This document shows positions 37,968-47,651 of a DNA stretch of 64,000 nucleotides, one piece after another. Position numbers and translations under genes: made by a program. Position 1 is the first letter of the stretch; each line of letters begins with the position of its first letter. Origin of the DNA: Methylopila turkensis (GTDB lineage: Bacteria > Pseudomonadota > Alphaproteobacteria > Rhizobiales > Methylopilaceae); NCBI RefSeq assembly GCF_027922325.1, contig NZ_BSFL01000003.1:434001-498000 (forward strand), read 5' to 3'. A model generated the notes under the pieces. The model was not told the DNA's origin, did no database searches, and saw nothing but the letters and a program-made list of their open reading frames with translations.

Positions 37968-38853
37968 CGACGCGCTCCAGCGCGGCGGCCGCGCGTTCGG
38001 GCCCGAGGCCGGCGTCGATCTGCAGCACGGCGAGGCCGAGCGCCTCGAGCCGGGCGACGCGCGGGTCCGGCCCGCTCGGGCGGGCGCTCCGGTCCGAGAA
38101 CCAACCGCTGCGGCCGTCGCGGGTCAGGAAGGCGAAAGCGCCCTTCGGCGGCGAGATTTCGAGCGCGTCGGCGACCAGCAGCACGGTGATCGAGACGCGC
38201 GCGGTCGCGGCCTTCGCGATCTCGTCGAAGCGCGCGCCGGGCGCGTCGAGACCGGTCGCCAGAACCAGATGGCCGCCGCGGGGAAGGGCGCCGACGGCCG
38301 TGTCGAGCGCGGCGTCCAGCGGGGGATCGTCCCGGTCCGGTTCGGCGAGGGCGCGGGCGTGAGCGCCCGCCATGACGCCGACGACCGTCGTCATGGCGCG
38401 CTCGCCGCCTTTCGGCCGCGCGAAGGCGGGCTCGCCGGTCCCGGCGCAGAGCGCGCCGATGCGCCCGCCCTCCGCCACCGCGCGCCAGCCGACGATCGCG
38501 AGCGCCTCCGCGGCCGCGACCGAGCGGAACGCGCGCCGCGTGCCGAACAGCATGGCCGGCCGGAAATCCGCCATCAGCAGCACGGCGCGCTCGCGCTCGT
38601 CGCGGAAGGTGCGCACATGCGGCTGGCCCGAGCGGGCGGTGGTGTTCTTGTCGATGTGGCGGATGTCGTCGCCGTCCGCCCACAGGCGCACGTCGTCGAT
38701 CTCGCTGCCGCGGCCGCGGCGACGCGTCACGATCCCGCCCGGCCGCGCGGCGAGCCGGCGCGGCGTGATCGGCGGCGAACGCCGGGTCAGATGGCGCAGG
38801 CCCATCAGCGCGGAAGCGTCGAGATCGACGCCGGGAACGCCGGCCGCGTCCAT
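37954..38853 (-). CDS. DUF58 domain protein
   Basis: 299 aa from the ATG at 38853. Diagnostic motif RLWADGDDIRHIDKNTTAR (about residues 55-75), corresponding to the G-D-x-x-R-x-I-D core of the family, followed by a VWA-like fold (ERERAVLLMADFRPAMLFG). Soluble, unlike many DUF58 proteins that carry N-terminal membrane helices. It is 11 bases downstream of moxR; the MoxR-DUF58 pairing is one of the most conserved in bacteria. Exact function unknown. Confidence 0.8.
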   Translation of the reverse strand: MDAAGVPGVDLDASALMGLRHLTRRSPPITPRRLAARPGGIVTRRRGRGSEIDDVRLWADGDDIRHIDKNTTARSGQPHVRTFRDERERAVLLMADFRPAMLFGTRRAFRSVAAAEALAIVGWRAVAEGGRIGALCAGTGEPAFARPKGGERAMTTVVGVMAGAHARALAEPDRDDPPLDAALDTAVGALPRGGHLVLATGLDAPGARFDEIAKAATARVSITVLLVADALEISPPKGAFAFLTRDGRSGWFSDRSARPSGPDPRVARLEALGLAVLQIDAGLGPERAAAALERVDAAR

Positions 38854-38864
38854 GGCCGCCGCGC

Positions 38865-39863
38865 TCAGAGCGGACGGACGGCGTCGAGCAGCGGCGCGAC
38901 CAGGTCGCGCGCCGTCCGGCCGTCCGCGGCCGCCCGCCACGTCAGCACCAGGCGGTGCGCCAGCGTGTCGGCGGCGAGTTCGGCGACGTCGTCGGGCGTG
39001 GCGTGGTCGCGGCCCTCGAGATAGGCGCGCGCCTTGGCGGCGGCGGCGAGCGAGAGCGTGCCGCGCGGCGAGACCGGATACTCGATCGCCCGGCGCACCT
39101 CGGGGACGACGTCGGCCTCGCGCGTCGCCGAGACGATGCGCACGATGTAGTCCTTGAGCGCCGGAGCGAGGTGCACGTTCGCCACGTCGCGGCGGGCGCG
39201 GCGGACCTCGTCGGCCGAGAGCTTCAGCGGCATGGCGTCCTCGCCGCCGATCGTCTCGCGCTCGACGAGATCGAGAATCCTCCGCTCCGAGGCTGCGTCG
39301 GGCAGTCCCACGACCACATGCAGCAGGAAACGGTCGAGCTGGGCCTCCGGCAGCGGGAAGGTGCCCTCGTGCTCGATCGGGTTCTGGGTCGCCACCACCA
39401 TGAACGGATCGGGGAGCGGATAGGTGGCCGAACCCGCCGTGACCTGCCGCTCGGCCATGGCCTCGAGAAGGGCGGACTGCACCTTCGGGGGGGCGCGGTT
39501 GATCTCGTCCACCAGCACCAGCGAATGGAACAGCGGGCCGGCGAGGAATTCGAAACGGCCCTGGTCGGGCCGCCACACGGTCGTGCCGGTCAGGTCCGCC
39601 GGCATCAGGTCCGGCGTGCACTGGATGCGCGCGAAGGAGGAGTCGAGGCCCGCCGACAGCCGCTTGACGGCGCGGGTCTTGGCGAGGCCGGGCGCGCCTT
39701 CGACCAGCACGTGGCCGCCGGTGAGCAGGCCTATGAGCAGGCGTTCGATCAGCGCGCCGGAGCCGATCAGCCCGGCTTCGAGCCCCCGGCGAAGCTGGCC
39801 GACCCGCTCCCGAATCGCGAGATCGGCGACCGCGGCCGCCGGCGCGGCGTCGTGCGCGTTCAT
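38865..39863 (-). CDS. moxR: MoxR-family AAA+ ATPase
   Basis: 332 aa, cytoplasmic chaperone-like ATPase that works with VWA proteins to mature or insert cofactors into partners. Walker A GAPGLAKT (about 56-63), Walker B LVLVDEINR (about 114-122), sensor 1 ATQNP and the arginine-finger region PLPEAQLDRFL are all present. Its own ribosome-binding site is poor. The ATG overlaps the stop of a possible 15-codon leader that has a strong GGAGG site, so translation is probably coupled. First main gene of a seven-gene operon. Confidence 0.9.
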   Translation of the reverse strand: MNAHDAAPAAAVADLAIRERVGQLRRGLEAGLIGSGALIERLLIGLLTGGHVLVEGAPGLAKTRAVKRLSAGLDSSFARIQCTPDLMPADLTGTTVWRPDQGRFEFLAGPLFHSLVLVDEINRAPPKVQSALLEAMAERQVTAGSATYPLPDPFMVVATQNPIEHEGTFPLPEAQLDRFLLHVVVGLPDAASERRILDLVERETIGGEDAMPLKLSADEVRRARRDVANVHLAPALKDYIVRIVSATREADVVPEVRRAIEYPVSPRGTLSLAAAAKARAYLEGRDHATPDDVAELAADTLAHRLVLTWRAAADGRTARDLVAPLLDAVRPL

Positions 39864-39907
39864 GCCCCTGCGGCCCGGCGGCCGCGCGGCGGTTCGCTCG
39901 AATTCAT
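39860..39907 (-). CDS. Possible 15-aa leader peptide coupled to moxR
   Basis: The frame MNSSEPPRGRRAAGA follows GGAGG by 4 bases, and its TGA overlaps the moxR ATG (ATGA). The moxR start lacks a good site of its own, so ribosomes may reach it by re-initiation. There is no run of one amino acid to suggest attenuation. It could instead mark a mis-assigned upstream region. Confidence 0.35.
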   Translation of the reverse strand: MNSSEPPRGRRAAGA

Positions 39908-39940
39908 GATTCCTCCGGAACGCCCTTATTATTCATGATT
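39902..39940. promoter_or_regulatory. Direct repeat ATTCATGATT in the moxR-gnd gap
   Basis: ATTCATGATT occurs at 39902-39911 and again at 39931-39940, starts 29 bases apart (nearly three helical turns). The second lies in an AT-rich patch likely to be the moxR promoter; the first overlaps the leader start. They could be paired sites for a regulator. Confidence 0.4.
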
Positions 39941-40105
39941 ATTTTGTCGCCGCGGCGATCTCGCCCGTTCTTCCCGGCGGCGTCAATCCTGGCGGATGGT
40001 CGATACGGCGCCGAACGCATGCCAGATCTGCGTGAGCGCTCTCGACGTGGCCGCGGGAGGGGTTATCTCCGGTCGCGCCAATGGCGAGCAGAATGAGGAG
40101 CAGCC

Positions 40106-41113
40106 ATGAAGATCGGAGTCGTCGGCCTCGGCCGCATGGGCGGCAACATCGCCCGCCGCCTGATGGACAAGGGCCACGACTGCGTCGTGTTCGACGTCTC
40201 GGCGACGGCCGTCGACACGCTCGCCGCCGACGGGGCGGCGCCGGCGCGTTCGCTCGCCGAGCTCGCGGCCGCGCTGCCGTCGCCGCGCGCGGTGTGGGTC
40301 ATGCTGCCCGAGGGCGAGATCACCGAGAATGCGGTGTCGGAGCTGCTCGCGGGGCTCGATCCCGACGACGTGGTCATCGACGGCGGCAACACCTTCTACA
40401 AGGACGACGTCCGCCGCGCGAAGGCGTTCGCCGACAAGGGCCTGCACTATGTCGACGTCGGCACGTCCGGCGGGGTCTGGGGCCGGGAGCGCGGCTACTG
40501 CCTGATGATCGGCGGCGACAAGGCCGCGGTCGACCGGCTCGACCCGATCTTCGCCGCGCTCGCGCCGGGCGCCGGCTCGATCGACCCGACGCCGCAGCGC
40601 GAGGGCCGCGATCCGCGCGTGGAGCAGGGCTACATGCACTGCGGCCCGGTGGGCTCGGGCCACTTCGTGAAGATGATCCACAACGGCATCGAGTACGGCC
40701 TGATGCAGGCTTACGCAGAAGGCTTCGACATCATCCGCGGCAAGGCCTCGGCCGAGCTGCCGGAGGACCGCCGCTTCGACATCGACGTGGCCGACGTCGC
40801 GGAGCTGTGGCGGCGCGGCAGCGTGGTGTCGTCCTGGCTGCTCGACCTGACCGCGACGGCGCTCGCCGCCGATCCGCATCTCGACGGCTTCGAGGGCCGC
40901 GTCGCCGATTCGGGCGAGGGGCGCTGGACCATCGAGGCCGCGATCGAGGAGGCTGTGCCGGCCGACGTGCTGGCGGCGGCGCTGTTCGCCCGGTTCCGCT
41001 CGCGCGTCGCGCATCCGTTCTCCGACCGCTTGCTGTCGGCGATGCGGTTCCAGTTCGGCGGCCACAAGGAGCCGCCCGTCAGCGTCGGCGAGGAAACGAA
41101 GACGCGGACGTAG
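40106..41113 (+). CDS. gnd: 6-phosphogluconate dehydrogenase (decarboxylating), short GndA-like type
   Basis: Oxidises 6-phosphogluconate to ribulose 5-phosphate and CO2. 335 aa, much shorter than the 470-aa dimeric NADP enzyme, matching the short type often specific for NAD. Rossmann start [18 protein letters not shown], then [25 protein letters not shown], the signature [20 protein letters not shown], and the catalytic region [16 protein letters not shown] with its Lys. AGGAG precedes the ATG. Its product ribulose 5-phosphate is also the substrate of the rpe and phosphoribulokinase products encoded 10 kb away. Confidence 0.93.
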   Translation: MKIGVVGLGRMGGNIARRLMDKGHDCVVFDVSATAVDTLAADGAAPARSLAELAAALPSPRAVWVMLPEGEITENAVSELLAGLDPDDVVIDGGNTFYKDDVRRAKAFADKGLHYVDVGTSGGVWGRERGYCLMIGGDKAAVDRLDPIFAALAPGAGSIDPTPQREGRDPRVEQGYMHCGPVGSGHFVKMIHNGIEYGLMQAYAEGFDIIRGKASAELPEDRRFDIDVADVAELWRRGSVVSSWLLDLTATALAADPHLDGFEGRVADSGEGRWTIEAAIEEAVPADVLAAALFARFRSRVAHPFSDRLLSAMRFQFGGHKEPPVSVGEETKTRT

Positions 41114-41124
41114 GCGGCGGACGT

Positions 41125-41260
41125 CGTCATCCCGGCCAAGCGGCGGAGGTCGCGCCGAGCCGGGATCGCTCTCCGGACAAGACGGCGCCCCGTTTTTTCT
41201 GCTGAGCGACTCCGATCCTGAGGACGGTCCCGGATCGGCCTCCGGCCGTCCGGGATGACG
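41125..41260. repeat. 136-bp palindromic intergenic element (copy E)
   Basis: It starts CGTCATCCCGG and ends with its exact complement CCGGGATGACG. The interior holds further partial complements (GAGCCGGGATCG, GGTCCCGGATCGG) and a T6 run. It resembles the GTCATCCCGG...CCGGGATGAC repeats common in Hyphomicrobiales. It fills the gap between the convergent gnd and efflux pump genes and may terminate both. Confidence 0.65.
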
Positions 41261-41268
41261 CCTTGGCG

Positions 41269-44200
41269 TCATTCCGCCGGCTGAGGCGCGGCGTCGGGTC
41301 TTGCGGGGCGGCGCCGGCGCAGCCGGTCGAGCAGCAGGTAGATCGCGGGCGTGGTGTAGAGCGTCAGCGCCTGGCTCACGATCAGCCCGCCAACGATGGT
41401 GATCCCCAGCGGCCGGCGCAGCTCCGATCCCGGCCCCTCGCCGAAGGCGAGCGGCAGCGCGCCCAGCAGCGCCGCGAAGGTCGTCATCAGGATCGGCCGA
41501 AAGCGCGCCCGCGCCGCCTCGACGATCGCCGCGCGCGGCGTCAGCCCCCGCGCGCGCTCGGCCTCGAGCGCGAAGTCGACCAGCATGATGCCGTTTTTCT
41601 TCACCAGCCCGATCAGCAGAATGATGCCGATCAACGCGATCAGGTTGAGGTCGGTGCCGGCGATCTGGAGCGCGATCAGCGCGCCCAGCCCAGCCGGCGG
41701 CAGGGTCGACAGGATCGTAATGGGGTGGACGTAGCTCTCGTAGAGCACGCCCAGCACGATGTAGATCGCCACCAGCGCGAGCAGGATGGTCACCTGCTGG
41801 TCGCGGGCCGCGGCCGCGAGCTCGGCGGCGTTGCCGGCGAACTCGGCGTTGACGCCGTCCGGCAGCCGCATCTCCGCGACCGCGGCGGAGACCGCGTCGG
41901 TCGCGGCGCCGGCCGAGGCGTTCGGCGCGACGTCGTAGGTGATGGTGATCGCGGGGTACTGGCCCTGATGGTTGACCTGAAGCGGCGCCGTGCGCCGCGT
42001 CATCGAGGCGATCGTCGACAGCGGAACCTGTTGGCCGTCCGCGGTCGGCACGTGCAGCTTCAGCACGTCGCCGGGGTCGCGCGCGGCGTCCCGCGCGACC
42101 TCGATCACGACGCGGTACTGGTTGCGGGTCCCGTAGATCACCGAGATCTGGCGCTGCGCGAAGGCGGTGTTCAGCGCCGCGTCGATCGCGCTCATGGTCA
42201 CGCCGACGCGCGCCGCGGCGTCCCGGTCGATGTCGAGCCGGAGTTCGATGCCGTTGGCCTCGCGGTCGGTCGCCACGTCGCGGAGGCCTGTAAGCTGGGA
42301 CAGCCGCTGCACCACCCGCGGCGCGGTCTGCTGCAGCAGCTCGATGTCGGAGGACCACAGCGTGAACTGGTACTGGGAGCGGCCTTCGCGAGCCCCGGCG
42401 CGAATCTCCTGCTGGGCGTTCAGGAACACCCTGAGGCCCGGAATCTCCGACAGCGGCTTGCGCAGGCGCTCGATGACCGCGCGCGCCGGCGGCCGTTCGT
42501 CGAGCGGCTTCAGCACCACCTGGATGCGGCCCTGATTGGTGGAGTTGCGGCCTCCGCCGACCGAGGGCGCGACCGACTCGACGGCGGGGTCGGCCGCGAT
42601 CAGCTCCGCCGCCTTGAGCTGGAGCGCCGACATGGCCTCGAACGACACGTCCGGCGCGGCCTGGGTGAAGGCCTGCAGCATGCCGGTGTCGTCCTGCGGG
42701 AAGAAACCCTTGGGCGTGACGATGTAGAGATGGACGGACCAGATCACGGCCGCGACCACGAGCGCCGCCATCAGCCACGGAACCCGCATCGCGATGTCGA
42801 GCGAGCGGGCGTAGGCGTCGGCGACGCGCGCGACGACGCCGCGCCGGCCTTCCCGCTGCGGCGGCTCGGCCTTCAGCAGGCGGCTGCAGATCATCGGAAC
42901 GACGGTGAGCGACACGAGGGTCGAGACCGCGATCGCGAACACCAGCGTGAGCGAGAACTCGAAGAACATCCGCCCCGCGAGCCCCTGCAGGAACAGCAGC
43001 GGCGTGAAGGCGGCGGCGAGCGAGACCGAGATCGCGATCACGGTGAAGGCGATCTCGCGGGCGCCCGCCAGGGCGGCCTCCATCGGCGACAGGCCGCGCT
43101 CCAGGTTGCGGTAGGCGTTCTCGATCATGACGATGGCGTCGTCGACCACGAAGCCGACCGCGACCGCCAGCGCCATCAGCGACAGGTTGTCGATCGAGAA
43201 GCCGCAGATCCACATGCCGGCGAAGGCGCCGGCGAGCGAAAGCGGCACCGTGACCGCCGCGGCGAAGGTGGGGGCCGCGCGCTTCAGGAAGGCGAACACC
43301 ACCAGCATCACCAGCGCGATCGAGAGCAGCAGCGTGAGCCGCATGTCGGCGACGCTTGCGCGGATCGTGGTGGTGCGGTCGGCGAGCACTGTCACGTCGA
43401 TCGCGGCGGGTATCCAGCGCGACAGCTCCGGCAGGATCGCCTTCACGCCGTCGACCGTCTCGAGCACGTTGGCGTCGGGCTGTTTGGTGATCGAGACCAG
43501 CACGGCGGGCTTGCCGTTGTACCAGCCGGCGGACAAAGAGTTGCGGGTGCCCTCCGCGACCTCCGCCACGTCGCCGAGCCGGACCGCCGCGCCGTTCGCC
43601 ATCCGCACCACGATGTCCCGGTAGCGCGCGGGCGAGGCGCCGAGCTCGCCGTCGAAGGCGATCGCCATCGAGCGGTCGTCGCTGTCGATCGAGCCCACCG
43701 GCGACAGCACGTTGGCGCTCGCGATTGCCGCGCGGACGTCGTCGACCGAAAGCCCCATGGCGGCGAGCCGCACCGTATCGAGCCGCACCCGCACCGCCGG
43801 CTGTTCGGCGCCGGCGGCGCTCGCCTCGCCGACGCCCGCGACCTGGCTGAGCCGCTGCACCAGCACGGTGTCGGCGGCGTCGTAGATGCGGCTCGCCGGC
43901 AGCGTGTCGGAGGTGAGGGCGAGCACCATCACCGGCGAGGCGGCGGGGTTGATCTTCCGGAAGGTCGGCTCGCTCGGCATGTCGGACGGCAGGTCGACCG
44001 CCGCCGCGCTGAGCGCGGCCTGCACGTCGCGGGCGGCGTCGTCGATGTTGCGGCCGAGGTCGAACTGGATGGCGATCCGCGCCGAGCCCAGCGATGACAC
44101 CGAGGTCAGCTCCGTCACGCCGGCGATGGCGCCGAGCGAGCGTTCAAGCGGAGCCGCGACCGTCGCCGCCATGATCGAGGGATCGGCGCCCGGCCGGCTC

Positions 44201-44346
44201 GCCTGCACGAAGATGACGGGAAACTCGACGTTCGGCAGGCTCGCGACCGGCAGCCGGACATAGGCCGCGAAGCCGATCAGCAGCAGCGCGATCGCGAGCA
44301 GCGTGGTCCCGACCGGCCGGCGGATGAAGGGGTCGGAGAAGGACAT
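41269..44346 (-). CDS. mdtC: RND efflux pump permease (MdtC-like)
   Basis: Proton-driven inner-membrane transporter of the HAE-1 family. The ATG at 44346 gives 1025 aa. It has the opening SDPFIRRPVGTTLLAIALLL, large periplasmic loops after the first and seventh helices, the relay aspartates in the fourth helix (VAVGFVVDDAIVMIENAYR), and a conserved end (ALTLYTTPAIYLLLDRL). It is the last gene of the efflux operon, 157 bases after its paralogue. MdtB/MdtC pairs work as mixed trimers in E. coli. Confidence 0.9.
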   Translation of the reverse strand: MSFSDPFIRRPVGTTLLAIALLLIGFAAYVRLPVASLPNVEFPVIFVQASRPGADPSIMAATVAAPLERSLGAIAGVTELTSVSSLGSARIAIQFDLGRNIDDAARDVQAALSAAAVDLPSDMPSEPTFRKINPAASPVMVLALTSDTLPASRIYDAADTVLVQRLSQVAGVGEASAAGAEQPAVRVRLDTVRLAAMGLSVDDVRAAIASANVLSPVGSIDSDDRSMAIAFDGELGASPARYRDIVVRMANGAAVRLGDVAEVAEGTRNSLSAGWYNGKPAVLVSITKQPDANVLETVDGVKAILPELSRWIPAAIDVTVLADRTTTIRASVADMRLTLLLSIALVMLVVFAFLKRAAPTFAAAVTVPLSLAGAFAGMWICGFSIDNLSLMALAVAVGFVVDDAIVMIENAYRNLERGLSPMEAALAGAREIAFTVIAISVSLAAAFTPLLFLQGLAGRMFFEFSLTLVFAIAVSTLVSLTVVPMICSRLLKAEPPQREGRRGVVARVADAYARSLDIAMRVPWLMAALVVAAVIWSVHLYIVTPKGFFPQDDTGMLQAFTQAAPDVSFEAMSALQLKAAELIAADPAVESVAPSVGGGRNSTNQGRIQVVLKPLDERPPARAVIERLRKPLSEIPGLRVFLNAQQEIRAGAREGRSQYQFTLWSSDIELLQQTAPRVVQRLSQLTGLRDVATDREANGIELRLDIDRDAAARVGVTMSAIDAALNTAFAQRQISVIYGTRNQYRVVIEVARDAARDPGDVLKLHVPTADGQQVPLSTIASMTRRTAPLQVNHQGQYPAITITYDVAPNASAGAATDAVSAAVAEMRLPDGVNAEFAGNAAELAAAARDQQVTILLALVAIYIVLGVLYESYVHPITILSTLPPAGLGALIALQIAGTDLNLIALIGIILLIGLVKKNGIMLVDFALEAERARGLTPRAAIVEAARARFRPILMTTFAALLGALPLAFGEGPGSELRRPLGITIVGGLIVSQALTLYTTPAIYLLLDRLRRRRPARPDAAPQPAE

Positions 44347-44392
44347 GGCTATGTCTCTCCCGGCGATCGCGCGCAAGGATTGAGACGAAGCC

Positions 44393-44479
44393 CGTCATGG
44401 TCCGGCTTGACCGGACCATCCGTGTCCGACGTCGAGCGCCACGTCGCCGATGGGTCCTCCGGTCGAGCCCAAGGACGAC
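44393..44479 (+). repeat. Dispersed palindromic element, long form (copy D)
   Basis: 87 bp beginning CGTCATGGTCCGGCTTGACC and ending TCCTCCGGTCGAGCCCAAGG before ACGAC, matching copy B at both ends. It sits between the two RND pump genes, which otherwise follow each other closely, so it may lower read-through or shape mRNA stability inside the operon. Confidence 0.7.
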
Positions 44480-44503
44480 GCGGCGCTTGTTGTTGTTGCC
44501 CGT

Positions 44504-47500
44504 TCATTCCGCCGGCTCCGCCGCAGGGGCCGGGCGGCGGTCTCCCGTCACCGCGGCGCGCAGGCGCTCCATGGCGAGGTAGACCACGGGCGTGGTGTAG
44601 AGCGTCAAAAGCTGGCTGAGGATCAGGCCGCCTATGATGGTGACGCCGAGCGGGATGCGCAGCTCGGCGCCCGGTCCCGTCGCGAGCGCGAGCGGCAGGG
44701 CGCCGAGCAGCGCGGCGAGCGTCGTCATCATGATCGGCCGGAAGCGCAAGGCCGCCGCCTCGAAGATCGACTCCTCCGGCGACAGGCCGCGCGTGCGCTC
44801 CGCCTCCAGCGCGAAGTCGATCATCATGATCGCGTTCTTCTTCACGATGCCCATCAGCAGGATGATGCCGATCAGCGCGATCACCGAGAGGTCGAGCCGG
44901 AACAGCTCGAGCGCGATCAGCGCGCCGACGCCGGCGGAGGGCAGGGTGGAGAGGATCGTGAACGGGTGGACGAAGCTCTCGTAGAGCACGCCCAGCACGA
45001 TGTAGATCGCGATGATCGCGGCCAGCACGAGCCAGGGCTGGCCGGCGAGCGATTCCGCGAACTCGGCCGCGTCGCCCGAAAACTTGCCGACGACCGTCTG
45101 CGGCAGCGCGATGTCGGCCTCGGCTCGCTCGATCGCCGCGACCGCTTCGCTCAGCGAGGCTTCGGGCGCGAGGTCGAAGGAGATCGTGATCGCGGGGAAT
45201 TGCTCCTCGTTCGCGACCAGCAGGTCGGCGGGCTCGAGCGTCACCCGTGCGACCGCGGAGAGCGGCGCCTGCGCGCCGGAGCTGGTCGCGACGTAGAGAC
45301 GCCCGATCGCGGCCGGGTCCTTCTGCTGGTGCGGCGCCGCCTCCAGAATGACGCGGTACTGGTTCGACTGGCCGTAGATCGTCGAGATCTGGCGCTGGCC
45401 GAAGGCGTCGTGCAGCGCGTCCGCGACCGCCTGGGCCGTGACCCCGAGACGGCCGGCGTCGAGCCGGTCGATCGCGACCCGCGCCTGCAGGCCGCCGGGG
45501 CGAGCGTCCGAGCCGACGTTGCGCAGGCTCGGCTCCGCCTGCAGCCGCTCGACGAGGCGCGCCGCCTGCCGCGCCAGCTCCTTCGCGTCGGAGTCGGTCA
45601 GCGTGTACTGGTAGCGGGCGCGGCTGGCGCGCGTGCTGATCTGCAGATCCTGCACCGCCTGGAACACGACGGAGACGCCGGCGATCGGCCGCACCGCCTC
45701 CTGCAGCCGCGAGATGATCGCCGCGGCGTCGGCGTCGCGCTCGTCGTGGGGCTGGAGCACGATCGACAGCCGGCCCGCGTTCGGCGTCGGCGTCTGCTCG
45801 CCGACCCCGAGCACGGAGACCACCGAGCGCACGGCCGGGTCCTCCCGCACCGCGGCGACCACCGCGCCGTCGAGGCGCTGCAGCTCGACAAAGGAGACGT
45901 CCTGGCCAGCCTCCATGGTGGCGGTGATCAGGCCGGCGTCCTGCTCCGGCAGGAAGCCCTTCGGGGCGATCACGTAGAGCCAGCCGGTCGCGAGCAGGGT
46001 CGCCAGCGTGGCGAGCAGGGTGAGCCCCTGATGGCGCAGCACGACCCGCAGCGAGGCCTTGTAGCGCTCGACCACCCAGGTCGTCGTCCGTTCGGCGGCG
46101 CGGCCGAGGCGGGAGCCTTCGCCGCCGGGCGCATGGGGCTTCAGCAGGCGCGCGCACATCATCGGCGTCAGCGTCAGCGAGATCACCATCGAGACGATCA
46201 CGGCGATGGTCAGCGTCGCGGCGAACTCCCGGAACACCCGGCCGATCAGCCCGCTCATGAACAGCAGCGGGATGAACACCGCGATCAGCGAGGCGGTGAG
46301 CGACACGATCGTGAAGCCGATCTCGCGCGCGCCGTCATAGGCCGCCTTCATCGGCGAGGCGCCTTCCTCGATGTGGCGGGCGATGTTCTCGATCATGACG
46401 ATGGCGTCGTCGACCACGAAGCCGGCGCCGACCACGAGCGCCATCAGCGACAGGTTGTCGAGCGAGAAGCCGAACGCCCACATCACCGCGAAGCTCGCCA
46501 CCAGCGACAGCGGCAGCGCGACGCCCGCGATCAGCGTGGCGCGGAAGGTGCGCAGGAACACGAGCACCACCAGCACGATCAGCGCGACCGACAGGCCGAG
46601 CGTGATCTCGACCTCGTGGATCGAGGCGCGGATGGTGTCCGTGCGGTCGTCGACCACGTCGAGCTGGACGCCGGCCGGCATGGCGCGCTGAAGCTCGGGC
46701 AGGGCGCGGCGCAGCGACTCGACCGTCGCGACCGTGTTGGCGCCGGGCTGACGCAGCACGTCGATGACGATCGCCGGGCGGCCGTTGAAACTCGCCGCGA
46801 CATTGACGTCCTCGAGCCCGTTCACGACTTCGGCCACGTCGCGCAGCCGCACAGGCGCCCCGTTCGTGGTCGCGATCACGATCTTGCGGTAGGCCTCGGC
46901 GGTCTCGATCTGGTCGTTGGCGGAGATGGTGAAGGACTGCCGCACGCCGTCGATCGAACCCTTCGGCCCGGAGGTGTTGGCGGCGGTGATCGCGGTCCGG
47001 ATGGTCTCGAGGCTGAGCCCGTAGGCGGCGAGCCGGGGAATGTCCGCCTGCACGCGGATCGCCGGCTTGACGCCGCCGCCCACCGTGACCCGGCCGACGC
47101 CGACCACCTCCGCAAGCCGCTGCGCCACCAGCGTGTCCGCGAGGTCGGACACCTCCCGCATCGGAATCGTCGGCGAGGTCAGCGCAATGGTGAGCACCGG
47201 CGTGTTGGCGGGGTTCACCTTCGAGAAGGTCGGGGGGTAGGGCAGGTCGCGCGGCAGCGTCGAGTTCGCCGCGTTGATCGCGGCCTGCACGTCCTGCGCC
47301 GCGCCGTCGATGTCGCGGTCGAGATCGAAGCGGAGCGTGATCTGGCTGCGCCCGAACGAACTCGTCGAGGTCATCGCGCTCAGCGACGGGATCTGCCCGA
47401 GCTGCCGCTCCAGCGGCGCCGTCACCAGCGCGGCCATGGTCCGCGGATTGGCGCCCGGCAGCCGGGTGGAGACCTGGATGGTCGGGAAGTCGACCTGCGG

Positions 47501-47611
47501 CAGGGACGAAACCGGCAGCTTCCAGTAGCCGAGCAGCCCTGCGAGCAGCACGGCGATCGCGAGCAGCGTCGTCGCGACCGGGCGGGAGATGAAGGGCGCC
47601 GAGATGTTCAT
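44504..47611 (-). CDS. mdtB: RND efflux pump permease (MdtB-like)
   Basis: 1035 aa from the ATG at 47611; the 33-codon upstream extension is unlike the family. It has the HAE-1 opening ISAPFISRPVATTLLAIAVLL, the Asp pair in helix 4 (VVGAGFVVDDAIVMIENIAR), the GREFAATLTIAVIVS-type segment after the first half, and a C-terminal LLTLYTTPVVYLAMERL. Paralogue of the adjacent pump with the same layout. With the adaptor 40 bases upstream and the outer-membrane factor it forms a complete tripartite exporter; the cargo is unknown. Confidence 0.9.
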   Translation of the reverse strand: MNISAPFISRPVATTLLAIAVLLAGLLGYWKLPVSSLPQVDFPTIQVSTRLPGANPRTMAALVTAPLERQLGQIPSLSAMTSTSSFGRSQITLRFDLDRDIDGAAQDVQAAINAANSTLPRDLPYPPTFSKVNPANTPVLTIALTSPTIPMREVSDLADTLVAQRLAEVVGVGRVTVGGGVKPAIRVQADIPRLAAYGLSLETIRTAITAANTSGPKGSIDGVRQSFTISANDQIETAEAYRKIVIATTNGAPVRLRDVAEVVNGLEDVNVAASFNGRPAIVIDVLRQPGANTVATVESLRRALPELQRAMPAGVQLDVVDDRTDTIRASIHEVEITLGLSVALIVLVVLVFLRTFRATLIAGVALPLSLVASFAVMWAFGFSLDNLSLMALVVGAGFVVDDAIVMIENIARHIEEGASPMKAAYDGAREIGFTIVSLTASLIAVFIPLLFMSGLIGRVFREFAATLTIAVIVSMVISLTLTPMMCARLLKPHAPGGEGSRLGRAAERTTTWVVERYKASLRVVLRHQGLTLLATLATLLATGWLYVIAPKGFLPEQDAGLITATMEAGQDVSFVELQRLDGAVVAAVREDPAVRSVVSVLGVGEQTPTPNAGRLSIVLQPHDERDADAAAIISRLQEAVRPIAGVSVVFQAVQDLQISTRASRARYQYTLTDSDAKELARQAARLVERLQAEPSLRNVGSDARPGGLQARVAIDRLDAGRLGVTAQAVADALHDAFGQRQISTIYGQSNQYRVILEAAPHQQKDPAAIGRLYVATSSGAQAPLSAVARVTLEPADLLVANEEQFPAITISFDLAPEASLSEAVAAIERAEADIALPQTVVGKFSGDAAEFAESLAGQPWLVLAAIIAIYIVLGVLYESFVHPFTILSTLPSAGVGALIALELFRLDLSVIALIGIILLMGIVKKNAIMMIDFALEAERTRGLSPEESIFEAAALRFRPIMMTTLAALLGALPLALATGPGAELRIPLGVTIIGGLILSQLLTLYTTPVVYLAMERLRAAVTGDRRPAPAAEPAE

Positions 47612-47651
47612 CGGCGCAGGCGGGTTGGACGCGAGGGGGCGGCCGGCGCGG

